From positions 1,178,001 through 1,242,000 of the forward strand of contig CAVUWY010000002.1 in NCBI GenBank assembly GCA_963745405.1: DNA of 64,000 nucleotides. The letters are read 5' to 3'. The notes under the pieces were generated by a model. That model was not told the DNA's origin and made no database searches. It saw only the letters and a list, made by a program, of their open reading frames with translations. Position 1 is the stretch's first letter, and each line of letters begins with the position of its first letter. The translations under genes were made by a program, and so were the position numbers. This stretch comes from C-114 sp963745405 (GTDB taxonomy: Bacteria > Chloroflexota > Limnocylindria > Limnocylindrales > CSP1-4). Below, in pieces: positions 16,820-24,729 of the stretch.

Positions 16820-17250
16820 CCGCGGCCCCCGCAGCGGGTCCGCGGGTCGCTCCAGGCCCCCTCTCTGTGGATAAAGGGCCCCATTCGGTGGAAAACCATG
16901 CCCGGCTGTGGACAAGGCGGCGCACGAGGGCGGTCCGGCGGGGGAACGTCGCCGCCCCGGCGTGGACGATATCGGCCCTGGGGCAGCGATCCGGCCCTGG
17001 CGGGATAGTTCGTCCACCGTCCGTCCAAGGTCCGCTCCACCACCGGCGGCGCCGTCTCCACCGCGGCAGGCGAGTCGTCGACCGGCCGTGTCCGTTCGGC
17101 GACGAGGCGCCGTCCCCACGGTCCACAGCCTGATGATGACGATGATGAGGTGAGAAGATAGGACGATCAACGACCCATCCCCCCGGCGGGATCCGCGCGA
17201 CCGGGACGCGCGACCGCCCGACGTCCTGAGTCATCGGGAGACAGCCCACT
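16820..17250 (+). other. Probable replication origin (oriC) between dnaA and dnaN
   Basis: A 431-base non-coding spacer with a perfect DnaA box TGTGGATAA (16866-16874), a second TGTGGACAA (16907-16915), and a weaker GGTGGAAAA (16887-16895), all on the plus strand within 50 bases; a further weak site lies on the minus strand at 17119-17127. A less GC-rich stretch with TGATGATGACGATGATGAG at 17130-17148 and AGAAGATAGG after it could be an unwinding element. A GC-rich hairpin directly after the dnaA stop (16820-16845) may end dnaA transcription. Confidence 0.65.
16866..16874 (+). promoter_or_regulatory. Consensus DnaA box
   Basis: TGTGGATAA, the exact complement of the 9-base consensus TTATCCACA, 47 bases after the dnaA stop. 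Confidence 0.8.
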
Positions 17251-18369
17251 GTGAAGCTATCGGTCATGCAGGAGAACCTGGCCCGCGGCCTTGCCGTCGC
17301 GAGTCGGGCGGTCTCCTCCCGGAGCACCCTGCCGGTCCTTGCCAACGTCCTCCTCAAGACCGAGGACGCCGGCCTGAAGCTGACCGCGACGAACCTGGAG
17401 ATCGGGATCACCTACTGGGTGCCCGGCAAGATCGAGACGGACGGCGCGATCACCGTGCCGGCCAAGCTCTTCACCGATCTCGTGTCGTCGCTGCCGGCAG
17501 GCGACCGGATCGACCTCGAGCTCCAGGCGGGCGACACACTCCACGTCCAGGCCGGCCGGTTCGAGACGCACGTCAAGGGCATCGACGCCGAGGAGTTCCC
17601 GGCCATCCCGAGCGCCGGTGAGCGGCCGACGACGCGGATCGCCCAGAACGCGCTCCGCCAGGCTCTCCTCGAGGTGACGTTCGCCGCCGCGAGCGACGAG
17701 GCCAGGCCGATCCTCACCGGGGTCCTCGCCCGCTTCGAGGGTGACCGGCTCACCCTCGCCGCCGCCGACAACTACCGGATCGCCGTCAAGACGATCGGCG
17801 TTCTCGACCCGGTCGAGGAGACGAGCCTCGTCATCCCAGCCCGCTCGCTGACCGAGCTCTCGCGGGTGCTCGCCGACGTCGAGGACCCGGTCGACGTCGT
17901 CCTCGCCCCGGCCCGCAACCAGATCCTCTTCCACCTCGAGGGCATCGACCTCGTCAGCCGCCTCATCGATGGCCAGTTCCCGAACTACCAGCAGGTGCTG
18001 CCGGCTGCCCACACGACCCGGGCGGTCGTCGAACGGGAGGAGCTCCTCAAGGCGGTCCGGGTGGCCGGCCTCATCGCCCACGAGTCGGCCAACATCGTGA
18101 AGATGCAGGTCGGGGTCGACGGCGACGCCGGGATCCTCGTCAGCGCCAACGCCGAGGTCGGCGACAACGAGGGACACGTCGAGGCGGCCGTGGAGGGCGA
18201 CGGGACGACGATCTCGTTCAACGCCCGCTACCTGTCGGACGTCCTCCAGAACGTCGCGACCGAGCAGTTCGCCGTCGAGCTCAACGGCCCGCTCTCGCCA
18301 GGCGTGTTCAAGCCGATCGGCGATGACGCCTATGTCCACGTGGTGATGCCCGTCCGGACGACGAGCTAG
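17251..18369 (+). CDS. dnaN: DNA polymerase III subunit beta (sliding clamp)
   Basis: A 372-residue clamp subunit with the three-domain repeat expected of the family: MKLSVMQENLARGL at the start, LPVLANVLLKTED in domain I, RPILTGVLARFEGDRLTLAAADNYRIAV in domain II and YLSDVLQNV in domain III, ending DDAYVHVVMPVRTTS. It encircles DNA and tethers polymerase III and repair proteins. GTG 17251 is the start. It is separated from dnaA by the presumed origin and followed 24 bases later by recF. Confidence 0.97.
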   Translation: MKLSVMQENLARGLAVASRAVSSRSTLPVLANVLLKTEDAGLKLTATNLEIGITYWVPGKIETDGAITVPAKLFTDLVSSLPAGDRIDLELQAGDTLHVQAGRFETHVKGIDAEEFPAIPSAGERPTTRIAQNALRQALLEVTFAAASDEARPILTGVLARFEGDRLTLAAADNYRIAVKTIGVLDPVEETSLVIPARSLTELSRVLADVEDPVDVVLAPARNQILFHLEGIDLVSRLIDGQFPNYQQVLPAAHTTRAVVEREELLKAVRVAGLIAHESANIVKMQVGVDGDAGILVSANAEVGDNEGHVEAAVEGDGTTISFNARYLSDVLQNVATEQFAVELNGPLSPGVFKPIGDDAYVHVVMPVRTTS

Positions 18370-18393
18370 GGCCCGTCCCGGGCCGGCGATCGC

Positions 18394-19656
18394 GTGCTCC
18401 GCTCGCTGACCATCCTCGACCTTCGCGGCTACGGCGAGCTCGAGGCGAGCTTCGGGTCGGGGCCACACCTCGTCTGGGGTCCGAATGCGGCCGGCAAGAC
18501 CAGCCTGCTCGAGGCGATCGTCCTCCTGGGCTGGGGACGCTCCCATCGGACTTCGACGGACGCGGAGCTCGTCCGCTGGGGTCGCGACATGGCCCGGGTC
18601 GAGGGCCTCGTCGAGGTGCGGGAAGCCGGCGCAGCGGGGGACGGTGCTGCCCTCGACGACGGTTTGTCGGGTGGTTCCGGATCCATCCTCTCCCCAGAGC
18701 GGCCGGTCGCCATCGAGGTAGCCCTCGTCCGGGGCGGCGTTCCCGGCGGGCGCAAGCGGATCCGTGTCGACGGCGCCCCGAGGCGGACGAGCGGGCTGGT
18801 CGGCCTCCTCCGGCTCGTCGTGTTCGCCCCCGAGGAGATGCTCCTCATCGCCGGGTCGCCGTCGCTCCGCCGGACGGCCCTGGATACCCTGGCCGGGCAG
18901 TGGTCGTCGGCCTACGCCCGCGACCTCGCCACCTACGCCCGGGCGCTCCAGCAACGGAACGCCCTCCTCCGCTCGATCCGCGAGGAACAGGCCTCCCGGG
19001 CCGAGCTCAGGTTCTGGGACGAGGCGCTGCTCGACGCCGGCGGCCCGCTCGTCGCCGGCCGGCTGGCCCTCCTCGAGGCGCTCGCTCGTCCCCTTGCCGA
19101 GGCCCATGCCGAGATCGCGCCCGAGGAGGCGCGCGAGGCGCCGCTCCGGCTCGCCTACTCGACCAACGCGCCGCTGCTCCCCGGGGAGTCGCCGCGGGAC
19201 GCGCTGGCCCGCCGCCTGGCCGAGACGGCCGACAAGGAGGTCTGGAACGGGACCACCCTCGTCGGACCCCATCGCGACGACCTCGTCTTCCAGCAGGCCG
19301 GCCGCGACCTCGCGACGTTCGCCTCACGGGGTCAGCAGCGGACCGCGATCCTCGCCTTCAAGCTCGCCGAGCTCGACCTCCTCACGGCCCTCGACGGCCG
19401 GCCGCCGCTCCTCCTCCTCGACGACGTCTTCAGCGAGCTCGATCCGGAGCGGCGGGCTCACCTCGTGCGGCGCATCGCTGCGCTGCCCCAGGCCTTCGTG
19501 ACGACGACGACCCTCGAGGACCTCGACCCAGCCCTGCGGGCGTCGGCGACGAGCTGGCGAGTGGAACCGGGCTCCGGCGGCGGGGCCGTCGGGGCGATCG
19601 GCGGGGCGACCGGCGGCGGGACCGCTCGACTCGTCGGGCCGGAGGTGCCGGTGTGA
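18394..19656 (+). CDS. recF: DNA replication and repair protein RecF
   Basis: A 420-residue SMC-like ATPase that loads RecA at gaps. Walker A is GPNAAGKTSLLEA (about residue 30), the signature region TFASRGQQRTAILAFKLAEL and the Walker B LLLLDDVFSELDPERR are near the C-terminus. Residues 75-105 contain a Gly/Ser-rich insertion, and a Gly-rich tail follows the conserved core. The stop overlaps the GTG of the next gene (GTGA). Confidence 0.95.
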   Translation: MLRSLTILDLRGYGELEASFGSGPHLVWGPNAAGKTSLLEAIVLLGWGRSHRTSTDAELVRWGRDMARVEGLVEVREAGAAGDGAALDDGLSGGSGSILSPERPVAIEVALVRGGVPGGRKRIRVDGAPRRTSGLVGLLRLVVFAPEEMLLIAGSPSLRRTALDTLAGQWSSAYARDLATYARALQQRNALLRSIREEQASRAELRFWDEALLDAGGPLVAGRLALLEALARPLAEAHAEIAPEEAREAPLRLAYSTNAPLLPGESPRDALARRLAETADKEVWNGTTLVGPHRDDLVFQQAGRDLATFASRGQQRTAILAFKLAELDLLTALDGRPPLLLLDDVFSELDPERRAHLVRRIAALPQAFVTTTTLEDLDPALRASATSWRVEPGSGGGAVGAIGGATGGGTARLVGPEVPV

Positions 19657-19967
19657 GCGACCGACGGGGGATGGAGCGGGTCGGCGACCTCATCCCCCAG
19701 ACCGCCCGCCGGCTCGGCCTCGAGGACGAGCTGCGGCTCGCCCGGGCGGTCTCGACCTGGGCGGCGATCGTCGGCGAGCGGCTGGCCGCCGCGGCCGGAT
19801 CGTGCCGACTCGTTCGGATCGACGGGCTCTTCCTCGTCGTCGAAGCGGACGATGCCGCCGTCGCCCAGGAGCTCCGGCTGCGGTCCCGCGAGCTCGTCCG
19901 GGCCTTCTCGGCCGCGCCCGGCGGCGTACCGGCGACGGATCTGCGGGTCGGGATCCGCCGCGTATAA
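19653..19967 (+). CDS. DUF721 / DciA-like protein
   Basis: A 104-residue protein of the DUF721 family, which includes DciA, a helicase-loading factor in bacteria lacking DnaC. It shows the usual pattern: GDLIPQTARRLGLEDELRLARAVSTWAAIVG, then VRIDGLFLVVEADDAAVAQELRLRSRELV. Start GTG 19653 overlaps recF and has GGAGGTG five bases upstream; ATG 19671 is an alternative. Position after recF near dnaA-dnaN is the usual one. A role in replicative helicase recruitment is inferred from the family. Confidence 0.85.
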   Translation: MSDRRGMERVGDLIPQTARRLGLEDELRLARAVSTWAAIVGERLAAAAGSCRLVRIDGLFLVVEADDAAVAQELRLRSRELVRAFSAAPGGVPATDLRVGIRRV

Positions 19968-19968
19968 T
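19963..19968 (+). promoter_or_regulatory. Consensus -10 element before the 20098 gene
   Basis: A perfect TATAAT straddling the DUF721 stop codon; a start near 19975 would give a leader of about 120 bases. The -35 region (TCTGCG) is poor. Confidence 0.5.
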
Positions 19969-20097
19969 CGCGCGCACCCGCCAGCCGCCTCGGGGGAGCG
20001 CGTCGGCCACCTCGGCCGGACGAGCCTTCGGGCCCGACCGAGGCGACTGCCCCGGTGACCTGTCGCGCCAGTCGATCGCACCGCACGAGAGGCCCGA

Positions 20098-22419
20098 ATG
20101 GCCGTACGGCTCCAGATGAAGCTCGGCTTCGTGGCCGACACCGACCGCCTCGCCGACTCGCCGGACACGATCCGTCATCACGAGCCGGAGGTCGGTGCGG
20201 TCGTCCGCTCCAAGGGGCAGCTGTACCTCGTCGTCTCCTCGCGGGTGTCCGGCCAGAAGGCGCGCGACGCGACCCGGCTCGTGGCCGACACGATCGAGAA
20301 CGAGTACTACTACGACGAGTCGGCCGGCATCCGGGTCTGTATCGAGAAGGCGATCCGGAGCGCCAACAAGCGGCTGGCGGCGAGCGGCGACCGCTACGGG
20401 CTCGGTCACCCGACCGACGGTAACGGGCCGATCGGGGTGGCCGCCGCTGTCGTCCGCGGCAACGAGCTCTACGTGGCGACCGTCGGTCCGGCCGAGGCCT
20501 ACCTCATCCGCCAGGCGCGCCTGTCGACGCTGCCCGATCCCCATCGTGAGCGCGGGCTGCCGTCGGACGGCCTCGAACCGGAGGTCTGGCGAGGCGAGAT
20601 CTCGGTCGGCGACTCCCTCGTCCTGGCGTCCGAGAACCTGGTCGCCAAGCTCGGACCCGACGAGCTCAAGGACGCCCTCGTCACCCTCCACCCGCAGTCC
20701 GCCATGGAGCACCTCCATCACGGCTTCGTGACCGCCAACGGCAGCGGCAGCGACGGAGCGCTGGCCGTCGAGGCGACCGAGGTCTCATCGACGTCGAAAC
20801 AGCGGACGCTCGTCCCGGTCCGACCCCCGGAGCCGCTCGCCGGATCGCCGGACCGCTCACCGATCCCCCTCGCTGATTCGGCCGCCGGCGGTGTCGCCGC
20901 GGTCTCCGCCTCGGCCTCCCGGGCGAAGACGGCAGCGGGCGGAGCGGCCGGCCGGTTCGTCCGCCGGCTCCAGGACCTCCTGCCGTCGCGGAGCGCGGGG
21001 CATCGGCGAGTGACCACCGCGTCGTCGCGGGCCGAGAGCCAGCGCCGGGCGGCCGTCGCGATCCTCGCCCTCGTCGTCATCGTCAGCGTCCTCGGCGTCG
21101 GGGCCTGGGCCCTGGGCGGCACCGGGAGCTCGAATCCCCGGGCTTCCATCACGGTCGCCACGAGCGCGCTCGAGGTGGTCCGCGACGACCTGGCCAAGGT
21201 CTCCGCCCCGGGCATCGACCTCATCCGCGACGACCCCCGCCAGGCCGAGCAGCTGCTCCTCGAGGCGAACGGCAAGCTCGACGAGGCGCTCGCCGCCGGC
21301 GTCGCGACGGCCACCCTCGACCCGCTCCGCCTCCAGGTCAGCAAGGGCCTCGACACGATCTACTCGGTGGTGCCGGTCGCATCGACGGTCGGCTTCAGCT
21401 TCCCGACCACCCAGGCGGCCGACCTCGGCACGGTCATCCTCGGGCCGGGCGGGGTGCCATTCGTCCTCGACCACGCGACGAAGGCCGTCTATCGGGTCGA
21501 CCTCGCCACGAAGAAGGCGACCCTCGTCATCAAGGCCGGCCAGGTGGCCGCCGGGGCGACGGCCGCCGAGCCCAAGTTCCTCGCCACCGGCGGCGGCGAC
21601 CCGACGAAGGGTGGCCGCGAACTCCTGATCCTCGACGCCCGCAACGTCCTGTGGAAGTGGCGGCCGGCCGACACGAAGGGCCGGGGCACGCTCACCCGGA
21701 TCCCCGTCCATGGATCGGCCAGCTGGGGCACCGACGTGAAGGGGATCGGGACGTTCAATCGCGGCACGACCGGGACGGCCGGCTACAACCTCTACATCGT
21801 CGACCCGTCGCAGCAGCAGATCCTCACCTACACCCCGGCGGCCGACGGCTCCGGCTACCCGGCCAACCCGACCGGTAGCCTCACCACGGCCCAGCCGCTC
21901 GACGACGTCGACATGATGTTCATCGACGGGGACATCTGGTTCGCCCAGGGCGGCGCCGTGAAGCGGGTGAAGCCGGCGGCCGGCTGGAAGCCCGGCGCCC
22001 TCCCGGATACCGAGCTCCGGCCGACCTCCCGCTACACGGACCTCGGGAGCTACGACGATCGCGGCACCGGCATCATCTATGCCTACGACGCGACGAACGA
22101 GCGCATCGTCACGTTCGACAAGGCGGCCGGCGACGACGGCTCCGGCAAATACGAGCACCAGTACCGGCTCGCCAACGGTGCCACCGGCTGGGGCGACCTC
22201 CGCTCGTTCTACGTGGTTGCCGGGACCGCCACCCAACCCCCCGTCGTCGTCTGGGTCGACGCCCGTAACGTCGGGGTCGCGCCGCTGACCGAGGTCGCGG
22301 AGACGACGCCCGGTGGGTCGACCGCATCGCCGAATCCGTCATCGAGCGCCGCTCCATCGAGCTCGGCGAAGCCGAAGCCGACCGTCAAACCGAAGCCGAA
22401 GCCCACCAAGAAGCCATGA
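20098..22419 (+). CDS. Membrane protein: degenerate PP2C-like domain + TM + beta-propeller
   Basis: A 773-residue protein. Residues 1-215 align in pattern with PPM/PP2C phosphatases (LYLVVSS..., then ARDATRLVADTIENEYY; AAAVVRGNELYVATVGPAEAYLIR; ISVGDSLVLASENL) but the metal-binding acidic motifs (NED and DGMGG types) are absent, reading HEPEV and SSRVSG. A cytoplasmic linker leads to one TM segment (about 318-340, AILALVVIVSVLGVGAWALG). The C-terminal half, outside the cell, has repeated beta-rich units ending YLVDPSQQQILTY and GIIYAYDATNERIVTFDKA types, suggesting a propeller. The tail is Ser/Pro/Lys-rich. It may be a pseudo-phosphatase sensor; the function is unknown. Its stop overlaps the rhomboid start (ATGA). 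Confidence 0.6.
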   Translation: MAVRLQMKLGFVADTDRLADSPDTIRHHEPEVGAVVRSKGQLYLVVSSRVSGQKARDATRLVADTIENEYYYDESAGIRVCIEKAIRSANKRLAASGDRYGLGHPTDGNGPIGVAAAVVRGNELYVATVGPAEAYLIRQARLSTLPDPHRERGLPSDGLEPEVWRGEISVGDSLVLASENLVAKLGPDELKDALVTLHPQSAMEHLHHGFVTANGSGSDGALAVEATEVSSTSKQRTLVPVRPPEPLAGSPDRSPIPLADSAAGGVAAVSASASRAKTAAGGAAGRFVRRLQDLLPSRSAGHRRVTTASSRAESQRRAAVAILALVVIVSVLGVGAWALGGTGSSNPRASITVATSALEVVRDDLAKVSAPGIDLIRDDPRQAEQLLLEANGKLDEALAAGVATATLDPLRLQVSKGLDTIYSVVPVASTVGFSFPTTQAADLGTVILGPGGVPFVLDHATKAVYRVDLATKKATLVIKAGQVAAGATAAEPKFLATGGGDPTKGGRELLILDARNVLWKWRPADTKGRGTLTRIPVHGSASWGTDVKGIGTFNRGTTGTAGYNLYIVDPSQQQILTYTPAADGSGYPANPTGSLTTAQPLDDVDMMFIDGDIWFAQGGAVKRVKPAAGWKPGALPDTELRPTSRYTDLGSYDDRGTGIIYAYDATNERIVTFDKAAGDDGSGKYEHQYRLANGATGWGDLRSFYVVAGTATQPPVVVWVDARNVGVAPLTEVAETTPGGSTASPNPSSSAAPSSSAKPKPTVKPKPKPTKKP

Positions 22420-23288
22420 TCCCGCTGCGGGACGAGAATCCGACCCGCAAGCGCTCGTACGTCACGCTCGGACTGGTCCTGACCTGCTTCGTCGTGTTCG
22501 GCTACGAGCTGTGGGTCCAGGCGGTCGGCGGGGACGATGCCCTCGACGACCTCGTCATGACCTGGGGAGCCGTCCCCGACAAGATCACCGCGAGCTTCGC
22601 CGCCGGCCAGTTCGTCTCGATGGCGACGCTCGGGCTCATCACGAGCCTCTTCCTCCACGCGAGCTGGCTGCACGTCCTCGGCAACATGCTCTACCTGTGG
22701 ATCTTCGGCAACAACGTGGAGGACCGCTTCGGGCACGTCCGCTATCTGCTCTTCTACCTCGCGGCCGGCGTCGCCGCCGGCCTGACCCAGGTCGCGGCCG
22801 ACCCGCACTCGACGGTACCGCTCGTCGGCGCCTCGGGCGCCATCGCCGGCCTCCTCGGCGTCTATCTCGTCACCTTCCCCGCCGCCCGCATCGAATCGAT
22901 CGTCTTCCTCGGCTTCTTCTACCAGCTGCTCCGGGTGCCGGCGGTCATCGTCCTCGGCTTCTGGTTCGTCCTCCAGCTCATCGACGGCCTGACCTCGATC
23001 GGGTCGAGCGCGACGTCCGGCGGCGGAGTGGCCGTCTTCGCCCACATCGGCGGCTTCGGGCTGGGGCTCCTCGTCGGCCTCGCCGTCCGGGCCACCGCCG
23101 GGGCCCGCGGACGGCGTGCCGCCCCGGCCACCGTGAACGGACCGATCGTGCCGGCGCCGGTCGGGCTGGCCGCGCCGAGCGTGCCGATGGTGCCGATCGG
23201 CGGCGACGCGACGATCGACGGCGGAGCGGCGCTCGAGGGTGGACCCGCGCTCGGCGACGGGCCGTCCGTCGGCGGGGGCGTGGGATAA
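22416..23288 (+). CDS. Rhomboid-family intramembrane serine protease
   Basis: A 290-residue polytopic protein with about six TM segments. The conserved HASWLHVLGNMLYLWIFGNN in loop 1/TM2, the nucleophile motif GASGAIAGLLG in TM4 and the catalytic histidine in AHIGGFGLGLLVG in TM6 are all present, so it should be active on TM substrates. The C-terminal 50 residues are Ala/Gly-rich. It overlaps the preceding membrane protein by four bases, so that protein may be its partner or substrate (inference). Confidence 0.92.
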   Translation: MIPLRDENPTRKRSYVTLGLVLTCFVVFGYELWVQAVGGDDALDDLVMTWGAVPDKITASFAAGQFVSMATLGLITSLFLHASWLHVLGNMLYLWIFGNNVEDRFGHVRYLLFYLAAGVAAGLTQVAADPHSTVPLVGASGAIAGLLGVYLVTFPAARIESIVFLGFFYQLLRVPAVIVLGFWFVLQLIDGLTSIGSSATSGGGVAVFAHIGGFGLGLLVGLAVRATAGARGRRAAPATVNGPIVPAPVGLAAPSVPMVPIGGDATIDGGAALEGGPALGDGPSVGGGVG

Positions 23289-23295
23289 TCCGGCC

Positions 23296-23883
23296 ATGTC
23301 GGGTCCGCTCGTCGAGATGGTCGTCGAAAGCGTCCGGGTCCACATGCTCTCGAGCCAGCACGTCGTGATCCTCAAGGAGACGGAGCGCGACCGCTACCTG
23401 CCGATCTGGATCGGGCCGTGGGAGGCCAATGCGATCGCGATGCGGCTCCAGGGCATAAGCGCGGAGCGGCCGCTGACCCACGACCTCTTTGCCTCGACCC
23501 TCGAGGAGCTCGGCGTCGATGTCCGCCGGGTGGTCATCTCCGACCTCTCCGACGACACCTTCCACGCCCGTCTGTTCCTCGCCTCGGGCGACCGGGTCCT
23601 CGAGGTCGACTCGCGGCCGAGTGACGCCCTCGCCCTGGCGGTCCGGGCCGGGGCCCGGATCTTCGCCGAGCAGGACGTCCTCGACCGGGCCGCCGTCTCG
23701 CCGGGCGCCGGGGACGAGGACGACGACGAACGGGAGGGCATGGTCGGTTCCGCCCTCGAGCACACGCCGGGGAGCCTCCGCGACCGGGTCGTCGACCCGC
23801 GCCTGGACGTCTTCCGCGACTTCGTCAACTCGTTGGGGTCGGACCAGGAGGGCGAATCGCGCGAGGGCCCGAGCGGGGGCTGA
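23296..23883 (+). CDS. Bifunctional nuclease family protein (DUF151)
   Basis: A 195-residue protein of the BFN/DUF151 family. Core motifs: ERDRYLPIWIGPWEANAIA, RPLTHDLFASTLEELG and EVDSRPSDALALAVRAGARIF. Members have reported DNase/RNase activity in plants and are widespread in high-GC bacteria. The C-terminus has an acidic linker and a short helix (LDVFRDFVNSL). ATG 23296 lies seven bases after the rhomboid stop. A GATAAT at 23284-23289 would place a transcription start on the ATG, so a leaderless message is possible in addition to read-through. Confidence 0.88.
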   Translation: MSGPLVEMVVESVRVHMLSSQHVVILKETERDRYLPIWIGPWEANAIAMRLQGISAERPLTHDLFASTLEELGVDVRRVVISDLSDDTFHARLFLASGDRVLEVDSRPSDALALAVRAGARIFAEQDVLDRAAVSPGAGDEDDDEREGMVGSALEHTPGSLRDRVVDPRLDVFRDFVNSLGSDQEGESREGPSGG

Positions 23884-23895
23884 CGCGGGCCGAGG

Positions 23896-24729
23896 TCAGG
23901 CGGGGGCGGCGGTCTGCCGGTCGGACGGCGGCAGGTCCTCGATCATCGGTTCGCCCCGGCGGAGGGCGCTCCCGGCGTTCGCCCAGAGGCGCAGGCGCAG
24001 CCACCAGAAGTCGCGGACGGCGCGCAGGACGACCTGTGGCCGCGCCCCGGACGGTGAGCCGGCGGTCCGGGGATAGTGGGGCACGCCGACCTCGACGACC
24101 GTCCGGCCGCTCTCACGGAGCTTGATGAGCAGCTCGGCCGAGAAGAAGGCGCCGCCGGACTCGACGCGGAGGCCGGCGAGAGCCTCGCGGCGGAGGAGCT
24201 TGCAGGCGCAGTCGACGTCGCGGATGCGAAGGCCGAAGAAGATCCGCAGGGCGAGTCGGTAGGCCCGGGCGTACAGGGTCCGGATCGGCGGGTCGGCCCG
24301 GTGCAGCCGATAGCCGGCCACGACGTCGGGTCGGTCGGGCTCGGCCAGCCGGGCGGTCAGGAGTCCGAGATCGGCCACCCGGAACTGGCGGTCCCCGTCG
24401 GTGTAGGCGACGAGCCCGTAGCGAGCCGCCCCGAGCCCGCTCCGCAGGGCGGCCCCGTAGCCGAGGTTCGTCGCGTGGTGGACGACCCGGATCCGCTCGG
24501 GGTCCTCCGCCGCCAGCCGGTCGGCGATGGCCGCCGTGCCGTCGCGCGAGCCGTCGTCGACGACGATGACCTCGAACGTCTCGGCCAGTGCCGGCAGCGC
24601 CTCGAGGGCCTCCCGGACGAGAGGCTCGACGTTGTCCTCCTCGTCGTGGGCAGGGAAGAAGTAGGACAGCCGGTCCACCCGGGCCGGTGCCGTGTCGAGC
24701 GACGCCGGCGCGGTCGTGACCGCGGTCAC
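23896..24729 (-). CDS. Family 2 glycosyltransferase (polyprenyl-phosphate sugar synthase-like)
   Basis: A 277-residue GT-A enzyme resembling dolichyl/polyprenyl-phosphate mannose synthases: YFFPAHDEEDNVEPL at the start, EVIVVDDGSRDGT (donor binding), YTDGDRQF in place of the usual D-x-D, then CKLLRREAL. No TM segments are clear. Its start overlaps the stop of the DUF2723 gene by four bases. The neighbouring GT-C enzymes need lipid-linked sugar donors, which this enzyme could make; this is inferred from context. Confidence 0.85.
   Translation of the reverse strand: MTAVTTAPASLDTAPARVDRLSYFFPAHDEEDNVEPLVREALEALPALAETFEVIVVDDGSRDGTAAIADRLAAEDPERIRVVHHATNLGYGAALRSGLGAARYGLVAYTDGDRQFRVADLGLLTARLAEPDRPDVVAGYRLHRADPPIRTLYARAYRLALRIFFGLRIRDVDCACKLLRREALAGLRVESGGAFFSAELLIKLRESGRTVVEVGVPHYPRTAGSPSGARPQVVLRAVRDFWWLRLRLWANAGSALRRGEPMIEDLPPSDRQTAAPA

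Noticed and set aside
17130..17148. DnaA-trio element in the TGATGATGACGATGATGAG stretch
   Set aside because: The published trio reads as repeated TAG/TAA-type triplets next to a DnaA box; this GAT/TGA run does not match in either strand and no box adjoins it.
15383..17170. Long minus-strand open frame (595 codons) across dnaA
   Set aside because: Antisense to dnaA in a GC-rich genome; composition is Asp/Arg/Gly-rich shadow sequence with no motifs, while the plus strand encodes a full DnaA.
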